This document shows, in pieces, positions 1 to 7,542 of a stretch of 11,593 nucleotides of DNA (its first letter is position 1; each line of letters starts with the position of its first letter). This stretch comes from Rubrivivax sp. (GTDB lineage Bacteria; Pseudomonadota; Gammaproteobacteria; Burkholderiales; Burkholderiaceae_C), in NCBI GenBank assembly GCA_027484885.1, contig JAIXSD010000737.1:1-11593 (forward strand). Reading direction: 5' to 3'. The notes below the pieces were generated by a model. It did not search any database. It worked only from the letters and a program-made list of their open reading frames with translations, and was not told where the DNA came from. Both the position numbers and the translations under genes were made by a program.

Positions 1-2216
1 AGGTCGACCCGGCCGTTGGCATCGAGCTTGCCGTTCTTCAGGCTGACATCGACCGCGCCGCCAGTGACAAAAGGCAGCTTGAGCTTGCTGGCCTCGACCT
101 TGGCGCCGCCGCTCCACTGCCCGGCCTGGTACAGCACCGTGCCCTTGGCTTCGTCGACACCGGGGATGTAAACGAAGAGATCGCCCTTGAGCACCAGGCC
201 CTGATCGTCGGCGCTGGCCGTCAGCTTCACATCGGCCACCTTTTTGGCCCCGCCGATCTCGAAGGCCAGCGTACCCACCGGCTTGAAAGCCGGCGCCAGC
301 TCCATCATCACGCTGGCCTCGGTGACCTTCATGCCGGGGAACGGCGGCTTGATCTTCTTGGGATCAAGGGCCTTGCCCATGCGGAAGCCTTGGGGGTCGA
401 TGACCACATCAAAGGTCGGCAGCAAAGGCAGAGAAGGCTTGAGCGTCCCTGTCGCGCTCAAACCCTGGGGGCTGATGTCCAGTGACTTCAAGGTGCCAGG
501 GCTCAGCTTTGAGAAGTCGAAGGGAACCCCTGTTTTCGCGGCAGCAGCGAGATTGGCCTTGCCCGCTTGTATCGGGATGGATTGCCCCGCTTTCGCGCCG
601 CCATGGGCCTTGGACGAGAGGTTCAAGGCCACGGTGTCCAGGCGGAAGATCAGCTTCTCGGGTGCAAACGCCTTACCACCGCGGACCAAGCGCTCGAACA
701 CCACCCCTTTGACGCTCCAGGCGAACTGGCTGTTTTCAACGACGCCAGAAGACTCGAGATCGACCTCTTTGCTCTTGTCACTGGGCAGCTTGAGCGTGCT
801 GGTCAAGCTGCCCAAGGTCAGAACAAAGTCGCTGGTCGCCACGACGGTTTTGGCCGCTGGCGTGTTCTTGTCAAAAGCGTTGCCGACGGCCAGACACGCA
901 TCTTGCTTGGGCGCCCCAGCCAGCTCCGTGCGCTTGAACTTCAGCTCGACCGTGGGTTTCGACACCCCCTGGACGGTGCTGGCGTCATTGAGTGCCGCGG
1001 AGGCCATGGATCGCAGTTGCTGAGCCAGGAGATTTCCACTCGCGCCGTTGTTGGCCTTGGTCAAGAGCTGCAAATTGGATCCATCGTTTGTGCCGCCGAC
1101 CTGCAGCTCCTGGATGTGATCGACCTCACAGACGGAGGGTTCCGTCTTGACTTGCGGGAAGGTATCCGCGCCTCCCGCAGCCTTCCACTCAGCGTCGGCG
1201 GTTGCCAATTCGCGCTGACGAACGGCAAGCCAGCTGCGGCGCAACTTGTCGGTTTCGTCCCGGGCGATATTGCCTTCAGGCACGGGTTGGCTTGCGGTGC
1301 CCGAAAACTTGGCCTTCAGCTTCGCCACATTGGCGTACACGGGCTTGGCCAAAGGGCCTTTTTCCGGAGGCACTCGCAGCACATCGAACTCGTAGAGGCA
1401 GACCCCGGCCTGTTCCGAAACAAAGCTCATGATGTTCGAGGCATTCTCGATATTGAGCGTCACTGCCTTCGACGGATTGCTCTTCCGGAAAGTCTTGGTC
1501 TCGGTGCTGGTGGGTACAGGTGTTGTTGGCTTACGCGACAAACGCGGCCCGGTGCGGCTCAAGCCCTGGCTGAGGCTCAGCCCCTCAAAAGTCCCGCCGC
1601 GCATCACCCGGTCGGCCGTTTGGTCGGCCTCCATTTCCAGGCGGCGGTAGTCAGGCCCGTGGTCGGCCAGATTGCTGATGCCGCTGCGCTGCAGGCCTTG
1701 CTGTTGCACCGTGTGGGCCAGCTCATGGGCCAGCAGATGGCGGCCGGATTCGCTGTGCGGCTGGTAAGCGCCGTCGCCGAAGACGATGTGCTGGCCGACG
1801 GTGTAGGCCTGGGCATCGACATCACGGGCCGAGGCGGCGGCCGCGCTGTCGTCGTGCACCCGCACGGCGGAGAAATCGCTGCCAGGGCCGAAGCGCGACT
1901 CCATGAAGCTGCGCGTGTCGGCATCGAGCGGCCGGCCGGCGCGCGACAAGGTGTCGCTGACCAAGCCGGGCCAGGCAGCTTCAGCCTGGCTGGAGGCATG
2001 GCTACCGCTAACGCTGCTGTAACGCTGCAGCAAGGCCTTGGCCGCGCAGCTCTCGCATTCACCGCCGGCACCGGCGCCGCTGCCGCAGGCGCAGCGGCGT
2101 TGCAGCAGGGGGCGGGCCGCCGGCTCTTTGCCGGGCACGCGTGGCTTGTCGCCGCGCGAGGCCTGCTCGCGTTCCGCGCCCTTGGGGCTGGCGGCGTGGA
2201 CGGCGCTGCTGCTCAT
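1..2216 (-). CDS. DUF4157 (eCIS_core) protein with HNH-like motif, putative eCIS cargo/toxin; 3' end outside window
   Basis: The frame is open without a stop from ATG 2216 to the left edge (738 residues visible, no C-terminus). Residues 36-60 hold LLQRRCACG and GECESC, giving Cys 42, 44, 54 and 57, a pattern usual before DUF4157. Residues about 85-172 are a typical DUF4157 domain, with RPLDADTRSFMESRFG, FSAVRVHDD, AYTVG and HELAHTVQQ. The metalloprotease-type HExxH (164-168) is intact, and EMEAD follows at 194-198. At 363-394 the motif C-x2-DHIQELQVGG...N381...N389-N390...SG resembles HNH nuclease motifs. From about residue 400 the protein is beta-rich, ending with GQWSGGAKVEAS and LKNGKLDANGRVDL, which look like units of a longer repeat. 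The start overlaps the previous stop as ATGA and has a poor ribosome site, so coupling is likely. DUF4157 proteins are known companions of eCIS loci and often carry toxic domains. Cargo role and nuclease activity are inferred. Confidence 0.88.
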   Translation of the reverse strand, partial: MSSSAVHAASPKGAEREQASRGDKPRVPGKEPAARPLLQRRCACGSGAGAGGECESCAAKALLQRYSSVSGSHASSQAEAAWPGLVSDTLSRAGRPLDADTRSFMESRFGPGSDFSAVRVHDDSAAAASARDVDAQAYTVGQHIVFGDGAYQPHSESGRHLLAHELAHTVQQQGLQRSGISNLADHGPDYRRLEMEADQTADRVMRGGTFEGLSLSQGLSRTGPRLSRKPTTPVPTSTETKTFRKSNPSKAVTLNIENASNIMSFVSEQAGVCLYEFDVLRVPPEKGPLAKPVYANVAKLKAKFSGTASQPVPEGNIARDETDKLRRSWLAVRQRELATADAEWKAAGGADTFPQVKTEPSVCEVDHIQELQVGGTNDGSNLQLLTKANNGASGNLLAQQLRSMASAALNDASTVQGVSKPTVELKFKRTELAGAPKQDACLAVGNAFDKNTPAAKTVVATSDFVLTLGSLTSTLKLPSDKSKEVDLESSGVVENSQFAWSVKGVVFERLVRGGKAFAPEKLIFRLDTVALNLSSKAHGGAKAGQSIPIQAGKANLAAAAKTGVPFDFSKLSPGTLKSLDISPQGLSATGTLKPSLPLLPTFDVVIDPQGFRMGKALDPKKIKPPFPGMKVTEASVMMELAPAFKPVGTLAFEIGGAKKVADVKLTASADDQGLVLKGDLFVYIPGVDEAKGTVLYQAGQWSGGAKVEASKLKLPFVTGGAVDVSLKNGKLDANGRVD

Positions 2217-2533
2217 CGCGGCAGCCCATGGATCAAGGCGCGGGCCAGGCGCTGGCCGGTGCGCTCGGGCGACTCGGCGGCCGAGCGGCGAAAGCGCGGG
2301 ATGCGCAGCAGATCGGCCTCCATGCTCTGCTGCAAGGCCAGCTGCGAGGCCTGCTGGGCCAGCAGGCGGCCCAGCTCCTGCTCGAAGGCACCCGCCAGGC
2401 GCGCGCCCTCACGCGCGGTGTAGCCCGGTAAGGCCAGGCTGCCGATGTGCAGCTGCACACGCGGTGCCGGGGCTAGGCTGCTCCGGGGCAGCGCCTGAAC
2501 CGAGGTGACGGCCGTGAGGGCTGGCTTGTTCAC
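2213..2533 (-). CDS. Small eCIS-linked protein with HIG motif, function unknown
   Basis: A 106-residue protein between the ATPase and the DUF4157 gene. I chose GTG 2533: it overlaps the ATPase stop as GTGA and has GGGAG (2541-2545) seven bases upstream. An in-frame TTG at 2539 lies only one base after that GGGAG and is less likely. Residues 21-35 read APAPRVQLHIGSLAL, probably a beta strand. Residues about 38-75 form an amphipathic helix rich in Ala, Leu, Gln and Glu (AFEQELGRLLAQQASQLALQ), and the C-terminus is basic. There is no signal peptide or membrane segment. The HIG strand closely matches one in the 300-residue protein of the same operon. Short proteins of this kind occur in other eCIS loci, but I know no assigned role. 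An adaptor or chaperone for the coupled DUF4157 protein is a guess based on position. Confidence 0.78.
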   Translation of the reverse strand: MNKPALTAVTSVQALPRSSLAPAPRVQLHIGSLALPGYTAREGARLAGAFEQELGRLLAQQASQLALQQSMEADLLRIPRFRRSAAESPERTGQRLARALIHGLPR

Positions 2534-4569
2534 AGCCAATCTCCCACATCGGCGGCCGGCAGCGGCCGCTCCAGCTTGGCGAACTCGGCCGCGGCGGCCT
2601 CGCGCAGATGGCGCATGGTGATGACCGAGTCTTCGTCAGCCGCCAGAAACGCGGCATTGAGCGCCAGATTGCGGATGTGGCCGCCCGAGAGCGACAGCCG
2701 CATCAGCTTGCCGATGTCGATGGCACCCAGCGGCGCAGCGGCCGGGAAGGCGCGCTCCCAGATCGCCGCGCGGGCCGCTTCGTCCGGGAAGGGGAACTGG
2801 ACGATGAAACGGATGCGGCGCTGGAAGGCCGGATCGATGGCCTGCTTGAGATTGGTGGTCAGGATGGCCAGGCCGCGGTAACTCTCCACCCGCTGCAGCA
2901 GGTAGCTGACCTCGATATTGGCGTAGCGGTCGTGGCTGTCCTTGACCTCGCTGCGCTTGCCGAACAAGGCATCGGCCTCGTCGAACAAGAGGATGGCACC
3001 GCTGGCCTCGGCGGCAGCGAAGACGCGGGCCAGGTTCTTCTCGGTCTCGCCGATGTACTTGCTGACCAGGCTGGCCAGATCGATGCGGTAGAGATCGAGC
3101 TGCAGCTCGCGCGCCAGCACTTCGGCGGCCAGGGTCTTGCCCGTGCCACTGCCGCCGCTGAACAGGGCGCTCAGGCCCAGGCCCCGGCTGCTGCGCTCGG
3201 CAAATCCCCAGCTCTGGTAGACGCGGTGGCGCTGGCGCAGCTGCGCGGCCATGCTGCGCAGGCTGTGCAGGGCCGGCTCGGGCAGCACCAGATCGGCCCA
3301 TTGCGCGCGCGCCTCGATGCGCTGGGCCAGGCCATCCAGACCTGCGGCGCCGCCGCCCTGCGCCGCGCGCACCGAGGGCCGCAGCAGCTCGCCCGCGGCC
3401 TCTCGCGCCGTTTCACGCGCGGCCTGCCAAAGGCGGCTGGCCTGCGCGTGCGGGTCCTCCTCCGCGTGATCATCCGGCGAAGCGCGCCATTGCCGCGCCA
3501 GCTGCTGCACCTGGGTCTGGGAGAGCTGAAACTGCTCGGCCAAGGCCGGCAGTTGGCGCTGCAGCTCGGGGCTCAGCGCCCTCATGCCCAGGCTGTCCTG
3601 CCACAGAGCCAGGCGCTGCTCCGTGCTCAGGGTCGTCGAGGGCAGCAGGTGCTGCGCCCGGCGCAGCGGCAGGCGGCTGGCCTCACCGCGGCTGCTGAGC
3701 AGCTGCAAGCTGGGCAGGCCGTCGAGCCAGGCGGCCAGCTGCGAGCCGGACACGCTGGCCTCGTCCAGGGCATCGAGATCCACCCAGAGCAAGCCGCGGT
3801 GCAAGAGCGCCTCGCGGGCCCAGAGCCGGCTCACAGCCTCGCGCTCGGCGGGCGGCGGCAGCTCTTGCAGGCGGTAGAGGCTCAGGCCCAAGCGCTGCGC
3901 CAAGGTCTGGGCCAGCTGCGCGGCCTCAGGGCCGGCATAACGGGCCACCGGGGTGTGCAGAAGCGAAGGCGCCGCCTCCCAGGCCGCCGCCAGGGCGGCA
4001 AGGCCGGCATCCTGCTGCGCGCCCAGCGCCGCCTCCGGCCGCGCGGCTTGCCGCTGCAACCAGGGCGCCAGGCGCGGGTCGGCATAGCGAACCCCGGCCA
4101 GGGCATGCAGCACGGTCTCGTCCACCGCCCAGCGTGCGTCCAGCGGCCCCAAGCCGCCAACCAGCTCGATCAGCTGCCAGCGCCGCAGCGGCGCCACCGG
4201 CGTCAGGGCCTCCCAGCGCGACTCGGCCAGCAAGGCCAGGGCCAGGCGGCTGTTAAGCCAGGGCTGGCCCCCCTCGCCCTGGGCCTGGGCCTGGGCCAGC
4301 AGCGGGCCGATGCGGGCATCCAGCTGCGGCGCCACGGCCAGCAACAAGGCATCGCGCTCAAACGGACTCAGGCCCAGGCTCTGCGCCAGCTGGCCCAGGG
4401 CCGGCGGAACCTGCTCGCCCGAGAGCAAGGGCATGGGCTGGCCCGGCGACTCCTGCACGTGTTGCTCGATGCGCGCCAGGGCCTGGCTGAGCACGCGGGC
4501 ATTGCGCGCCTGCTCGCGGTGGCTGCTGCCGGCGGCGTCCAGGCTAGCCAGCGGCGCGGCGGCATTCAC
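2530..4569 (-). CDS. eCIS AAA+ ATPase, Afp15/Pvc15 type, tandem AAA with degenerate first module
   Basis: A 679-residue protein starting at GTG 4569, which overlaps the DUF4255 stop as GTGA and has GGAG (4578-4581) eight bases upstream. The N-terminal part has LGLSPFERDALLLAVAPQLD (65-84), the family's N-terminal signature. Residues about 204-300 look like a first AAA fold without a usable P-loop: YAGPEAAQLA stands where Walker A would be, and REALLHRGLLWVDLDALD follows. The second AAA module is intact: Walker A GGSGTGKT (472-479), pore-side SKYIGETEKN (503-512), Walker B ILLFDEAD (526-533), sensor TTN (571-573), arginine fingers R584/R585, and sensor-2 region SGGHIRNLALNAA near the end. Afp15/Pvc15 ATPases are cytoplasmic and are needed for particle assembly or cargo loading. 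Placement between DUF4255 and the DUF4157 protein fits either role. Confidence 0.93.
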   Translation of the reverse strand: MNAAAPLASLDAAGSSHREQARNARVLSQALARIEQHVQESPGQPMPLLSGEQVPPALGQLAQSLGLSPFERDALLLAVAPQLDARIGPLLAQAQAQGEGGQPWLNSRLALALLAESRWEALTPVAPLRRWQLIELVGGLGPLDARWAVDETVLHALAGVRYADPRLAPWLQRQAARPEAALGAQQDAGLAALAAAWEAAPSLLHTPVARYAGPEAAQLAQTLAQRLGLSLYRLQELPPPAEREAVSRLWAREALLHRGLLWVDLDALDEASVSGSQLAAWLDGLPSLQLLSSRGEASRLPLRRAQHLLPSTTLSTEQRLALWQDSLGMRALSPELQRQLPALAEQFQLSQTQVQQLARQWRASPDDHAEEDPHAQASRLWQAARETAREAAGELLRPSVRAAQGGGAAGLDGLAQRIEARAQWADLVLPEPALHSLRSMAAQLRQRHRVYQSWGFAERSSRGLGLSALFSGGSGTGKTLAAEVLARELQLDLYRIDLASLVSKYIGETEKNLARVFAAAEASGAILLFDEADALFGKRSEVKDSHDRYANIEVSYLLQRVESYRGLAILTTNLKQAIDPAFQRRIRFIVQFPFPDEAARAAIWERAFPAAAPLGAIDIGKLMRLSLSGGHIRNLALNAAFLAADEDSVITMRHLREAAAAEFAKLERPLPAADVGDWL
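4278..4295. repeat. Three tandem copies of hexamer CCTGGG
   Basis: Three perfect copies of cctggg lie inside the ATPase gene and encode Ala-Gln repeats on the minus strand (residues about 92-97, in LAQAQAQGEGG). A change in copy number would keep the frame and only alter a flexible loop. Confidence 0.7.
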
Positions 4570-5873
4570 AGCAGCAACTCCGGGCCGGCGAAGCGGCCAT
4601 CGGCTGCCACCGTCAGCGGGCTGACGCCGGCATCGACCTGCAGCCGCGCGAGGTAGCGGCCGGGCAGCACATGCTGAAAAGGAATGCGCAGCAGGTTGTT
4701 GCTGGTGGCCGGCGCGAGCACGCCATTGCCCTCGGGCGCATCGAAGCTGTAGGCCCGGGCCGGCCGGTCGGCGGGCGGGTCTTTCTCGTTGAGCAGCAGG
4801 CGCACCCGCTGGCGGGCGCCGACCGGCGGCGTCACCGTGGCGGCGATGCGGCCCTTGGCATAGGCCTGGCCATCGATCACATCCTGGCCCGCGCCCGGTT
4901 CCAGTGCGAACGCCACTTGCGGGTGCAGCACCAGGGCGCCGAGATTGGACTCCACCACCCCATGCGGCTGCGGCGGAGAGCCCATCAGATGGGCATGGCA
5001 GACCTGCACACTGCACAGGCCCGCGCGCAGCTCCAGGGCGGGGCTGAGCTGCAGGCGGATCTCGGCATCGCTGACCGAAAGCAGGCTGGCCGGCGGCAGC
5101 GCCGCCCCGTTGAGCTTGAGCGTCAGCTGTGGCGACTGGAGCAAGGCGCCACTGATGCGCACGATGCTGTTGGGCAGGATGGGCGTGCCCGCCGGCCCTT
5201 CGGCCTCCACTCGGTCGATGCGGGGGCTGCGCAGGGTCAGCACATGCACCTGGCGGCTGCTGACCGGCAGCGGCGTGCGCACAGGGCGCGGCGTCTGCGT
5301 CAGCAGCACGCTGACCGAATAGGCCGCGCTGGGCCGCGCCGGCAGCTGGATCGCCCCCCAGAGCCGCGAGACCTCGTCCATGCCCAAATTCATGGCCGTG
5401 ATGCGCAGCTGCTCCAACTGGTCGGCCAGGCCGGCAAACTCCAGCTGTTTGGGGAGATTGGGCTTGTTGGCCTCGGGCTTGAGCGCACGGCGGATGGCCT
5501 CGCGGCCCAGGGCCGGCGTGTCGTGCAGGATCTGCATGGCCGCACCGAGCAGGATCTCGGCCTGGAAATCCTGCACGCCGTAGGCCACCAGCAGGTAGTG
5601 CAGATCGAGCGCCAGGGCGGGGTTGGCGACACGCTCGCCGCGCCCGTCGCGGCTGGGCAGGTCGAGATTCGCCCAGCCGGTGTTGCGGGTCTGGTTGTAC
5701 AGCACCAGGTTCAGCGAGGGAAGGTCCGCCTGAGCCTGCGCTTTCTCCGGTGGCAAGCAGGTCACCGCCGGGATGGCGCCCAGCACATCGGCCAGCTTCA
5801 GCGCGACAAAGCCATCGCTGATCAGCTGCTGCAAGACCGCCGAGGTGGCGGCCAGTCCCAGGGCCGAGCTCAT
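4566..5873 (-). CDS. Tail terminator-like protein, Afp16/Pvc16 family (DUF4255) with Ig-like C-terminal part
   Basis: 435 residues; ATG 5873 overlaps the upstream stop as ATGA. Residues about 8-185 match the DUF4255/Pvc16 N-terminal domain: ATSAVLQQLISDGF at the start, then LNLVLYNQTRNTGWANLDLP, LALDLHYLLVAYG, and AEILLGAAMQILHDTPAL. From about residue 205 the protein becomes beta-rich (SPRIDRVEAEGP, SIVRISGALLQSPQLTLKLN), consistent with IPT/TIG-type Ig-like domains often attached to DUF4255. In Afp and PVC particles this protein caps the tube and sheath at the distal end and fixes length. The next gene is the ATPase, keeping the usual 16/15 pairing. Family assignment is firm; the Ig-like reading of the C-terminus is by pattern only. 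Confidence 0.9.
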   Translation of the reverse strand: MSSALGLAATSAVLQQLISDGFVALKLADVLGAIPAVTCLPPEKAQAQADLPSLNLVLYNQTRNTGWANLDLPSRDGRGERVANPALALDLHYLLVAYGVQDFQAEILLGAAMQILHDTPALGREAIRRALKPEANKPNLPKQLEFAGLADQLEQLRITAMNLGMDEVSRLWGAIQLPARPSAAYSVSVLLTQTPRPVRTPLPVSSRQVHVLTLRSPRIDRVEAEGPAGTPILPNSIVRISGALLQSPQLTLKLNGAALPPASLLSVSDAEIRLQLSPALELRAGLCSVQVCHAHLMGSPPQPHGVVESNLGALVLHPQVAFALEPGAGQDVIDGQAYAKGRIAATVTPPVGARQRVRLLLNEKDPPADRPARAYSFDAPEGNGVLAPATSNNLLRIPFQHVLPGRYLARLQVDAGVSPLTVAADGRFAGPELLL

Positions 5874-6772
5874 GAGCGCCGCCGTTCTGCCAGATAGGAC
5901 TCCAGCGACTGCGGCGCGCGCGCATGCGCTGGATTGGCTTGCTGCTGCGCGGCAGGCGCCGGCGCCCCGGCCGGCAGCACCTCGATGCGGCCGATGTGGA
6001 TCTCGATCTGCGGCGCCGGGGCTTCAGCCCGCAGGGCGGCCGCCGCCGCAAGCGCGGGCTCGCGTCGCTCGGGCAGCTGATGCATTGAAGCCTGACGCGG
6101 CACCTGCACGGCATCGAGAGGCTGGAGCTTCAAGGACCCGAGCGAGGGCTGGGCCGGCCCACGCGGCGCCGAGCGCTCGTCCGCTGTGGCCGCGGGCTCC
6201 AGGCGATCCAGCTCGGCCCTGCGCAGCGGGCGCAATGGCGAGGCAGCGAGCGAGCTGCCCCGCTGCGCCTCGGTCGCTTCCCGCCCGGCCTCACGGTCTT
6301 GCCCGCGATCATCCGCTGGGCGCGGCTCAAGCCGGGGAGCGCTGCCCGGGTCCGCGGGCCGCGACAATGCCGCCACGGGCTGCCATCGTTGCGGCGCAGA
6401 GGCCTGCGAATCCATCGCCTGCGCAGACACGGCACGGCGTGCCCGATCCAGCTCGCTCGGCGCTGGCCCAGGGCTTGCCGGTGAACCCAGGCCGAAGTCA
6501 GCCGGCATCACAGGCGCTGGGGCTTGAGCGGCGGCGGCTTCATGGCGGCGGCTGCCCTGCTGCAAGCTCGCGCTGCGCGCCAGGGCGCCAAAGCCATCAC
6601 CCTCCCCGGCCTCGGCCAGCGCGGCGGGATCTGCCCCCCAACGCGCCGGTCCGTTCGCCGCTGGGCTGTCCTCAAACCGCGAGGCCCGTCGCGGCTGCAG
6701 ACCGGGCGCCTGCACAGCCTTGCGCGCCAGCAGGGCGAAGAAATCAGGTGCCGTGCCCTTGCTCTTGTTCAT
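5870..6772 (-). CDS. Disordered Pro/Ala-rich eCIS-linked protein with C-terminal HIG motif
   Basis: 300 residues; ATG 6772 overlaps the upstream stop as ATGA. About residues 20-250 are low-complexity, rich in Ala, Pro, Arg, Ser and Asp/Glu, and probably unstructured. Two short ordered segments remain: the N-terminal helix-like PDFFALLARKAV (9-20), and a C-terminal pair, QIEIHIGRIEV (255-265) and SLESYLAERRR (289-299). I recall the same IHxxIGRIEV plus SLxxYL arrangement in short proteins of many eCIS loci, which supports a real conserved gene. There is no signal peptide, membrane segment or catalytic motif. It sits between the zinc-knuckle baseplate-like gene and the tail terminator gene. An adaptor whose terminal peptides bind other particle parts is plausible, but this is inference. 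Confidence 0.83.
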   Translation of the reverse strand: MNKSKGTAPDFFALLARKAVQAPGLQPRRASRFEDSPAANGPARWGADPAALAEAGEGDGFGALARSASLQQGSRRHEAAAAQAPAPVMPADFGLGSPASPGPAPSELDRARRAVSAQAMDSQASAPQRWQPVAALSRPADPGSAPRLEPRPADDRGQDREAGREATEAQRGSSLAASPLRPLRRAELDRLEPAATADERSAPRGPAQPSLGSLKLQPLDAVQVPRQASMHQLPERREPALAAAAALRAEAPAPQIEIHIGRIEVLPAGAPAPAAQQQANPAHARAPQSLESYLAERRRS

Positions 6773-7506
6773 GCCAGCACCCGGTCCAGATAGCGCGCCC
6801 GGCGGCTGGGGCTCAGGGCCAGCACCTGGGCCTCGCTCCAGCCATAGGCCCGAGCCAGCAGATGCACCTGGTCCAGACAGCGCTCTGACCAGCTCGCCAG
6901 GGCGCTGAGCAGATGGCTGGCAATGTCAAAGCCCTCGCTCCAGCCATGCTCGCAGGCCGGGCATTGCAGGGCCAGCTCGGTGTGGGCTTGCGGGTCGGCG
7001 GCGCTGAGCGCCTCGCTCAGCCGCTGCACCGCGTCCTCGCTCAGGGCGTCTGGCGCGGCGCCCTCAGCCTGACCTTGCTCGCTGGCCTGCAGGCAGCGCG
7101 CCATCAGCAAGGCGCGGGCCTGCCCCTCGTCCGCCTGCTGCGCCGCAGCCCAGAGGTCGCGGCTGTCAGGCAGGCGGCAGCGAAAGCAGCGCCCGTCGAG
7201 TTCCAGCGTCAGGGCCTCCGCGCTGCCTGGGTTCTGTGCCGGCAGCATCAGCTCGGGCACTTGCAAGGCCAGCTCCAAGCGCTCCCCACAGCGCGGGCAG
7301 GCGGCCAGCAGCTCCAGCTGCGGGCCGAACAAGGCTTGCTGCAGTTCCAGCAGCTGGCCGTCGCGCTGACCCAGCGGCAGGCTCGCGGCCCAGCCGGGCT
7401 CGGCCTGCCAGACCCGGTCGAGCAAGGCACAGGCGCGCAGCGGCGGCGGCAGGCCCTGGCTGCTGTCCAACAGATCCAGCCAGTCGGCGGAGCTCAAGGT
7501 GGCCAT
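6769..7506 (-). CDS. Zinc-knuckle baseplate-like protein (T4 gp26/T4_baseplate type)
   Basis: 245 residues from ATG 7506; a modest AGGG lies about ten bases upstream. Two CPxC knuckles, CPRC (70-73) and CPAC (182-185), could form one zinc ribbon; a third pair CFRC is at 107-110. The C-terminus has HLLARAYGWSEAQVLALSPSRRARYLDRV (two parts: 215-230 and 231-243), a pattern typical of the gp26-like proteins that follow sheath and tube genes in eCIS and related phage-tail loci. In T4, gp26 is part of the baseplate wedge or hub assembly; here a baseplate or assembly role is inferred from family and position. It is the first gene of the overlapping block: its stop overlaps the next start by four bases. 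It lies 36 bases after the tube gene. Confidence 0.8.
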   Translation of the reverse strand: MATLSSADWLDLLDSSQGLPPPLRACALLDRVWQAEPGWAASLPLGQRDGQLLELQQALFGPQLELLAACPRCGERLELALQVPELMLPAQNPGSAEALTLELDGRCFRCRLPDSRDLWAAAQQADEGQARALLMARCLQASEQGQAEGAAPDALSEDAVQRLSEALSAADPQAHTELALQCPACEHGWSEGFDIASHLLSALASWSERCLDQVHLLARAYGWSEAQVLALSPSRRARYLDRVLA

Positions 7507-7542
7507 GATTCAAAGACCCTGGAGGCGATTCGTTGCGCAGGC

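Noticed and set aside
4278..4295. Hexamer repeat as a phase-variation switch
   Set aside because: Units of six bases keep the reading frame, and only three copies are present.
4570..6114. Upstream extension of the ATPase frame to 6114, which would give 1194 residues
   Set aside because: The extension runs through the whole DUF4255 gene and translates to low-complexity Arg/Pro/Ala sequence. GTG 4569 has a ribosome site and the usual GTGA overlap.
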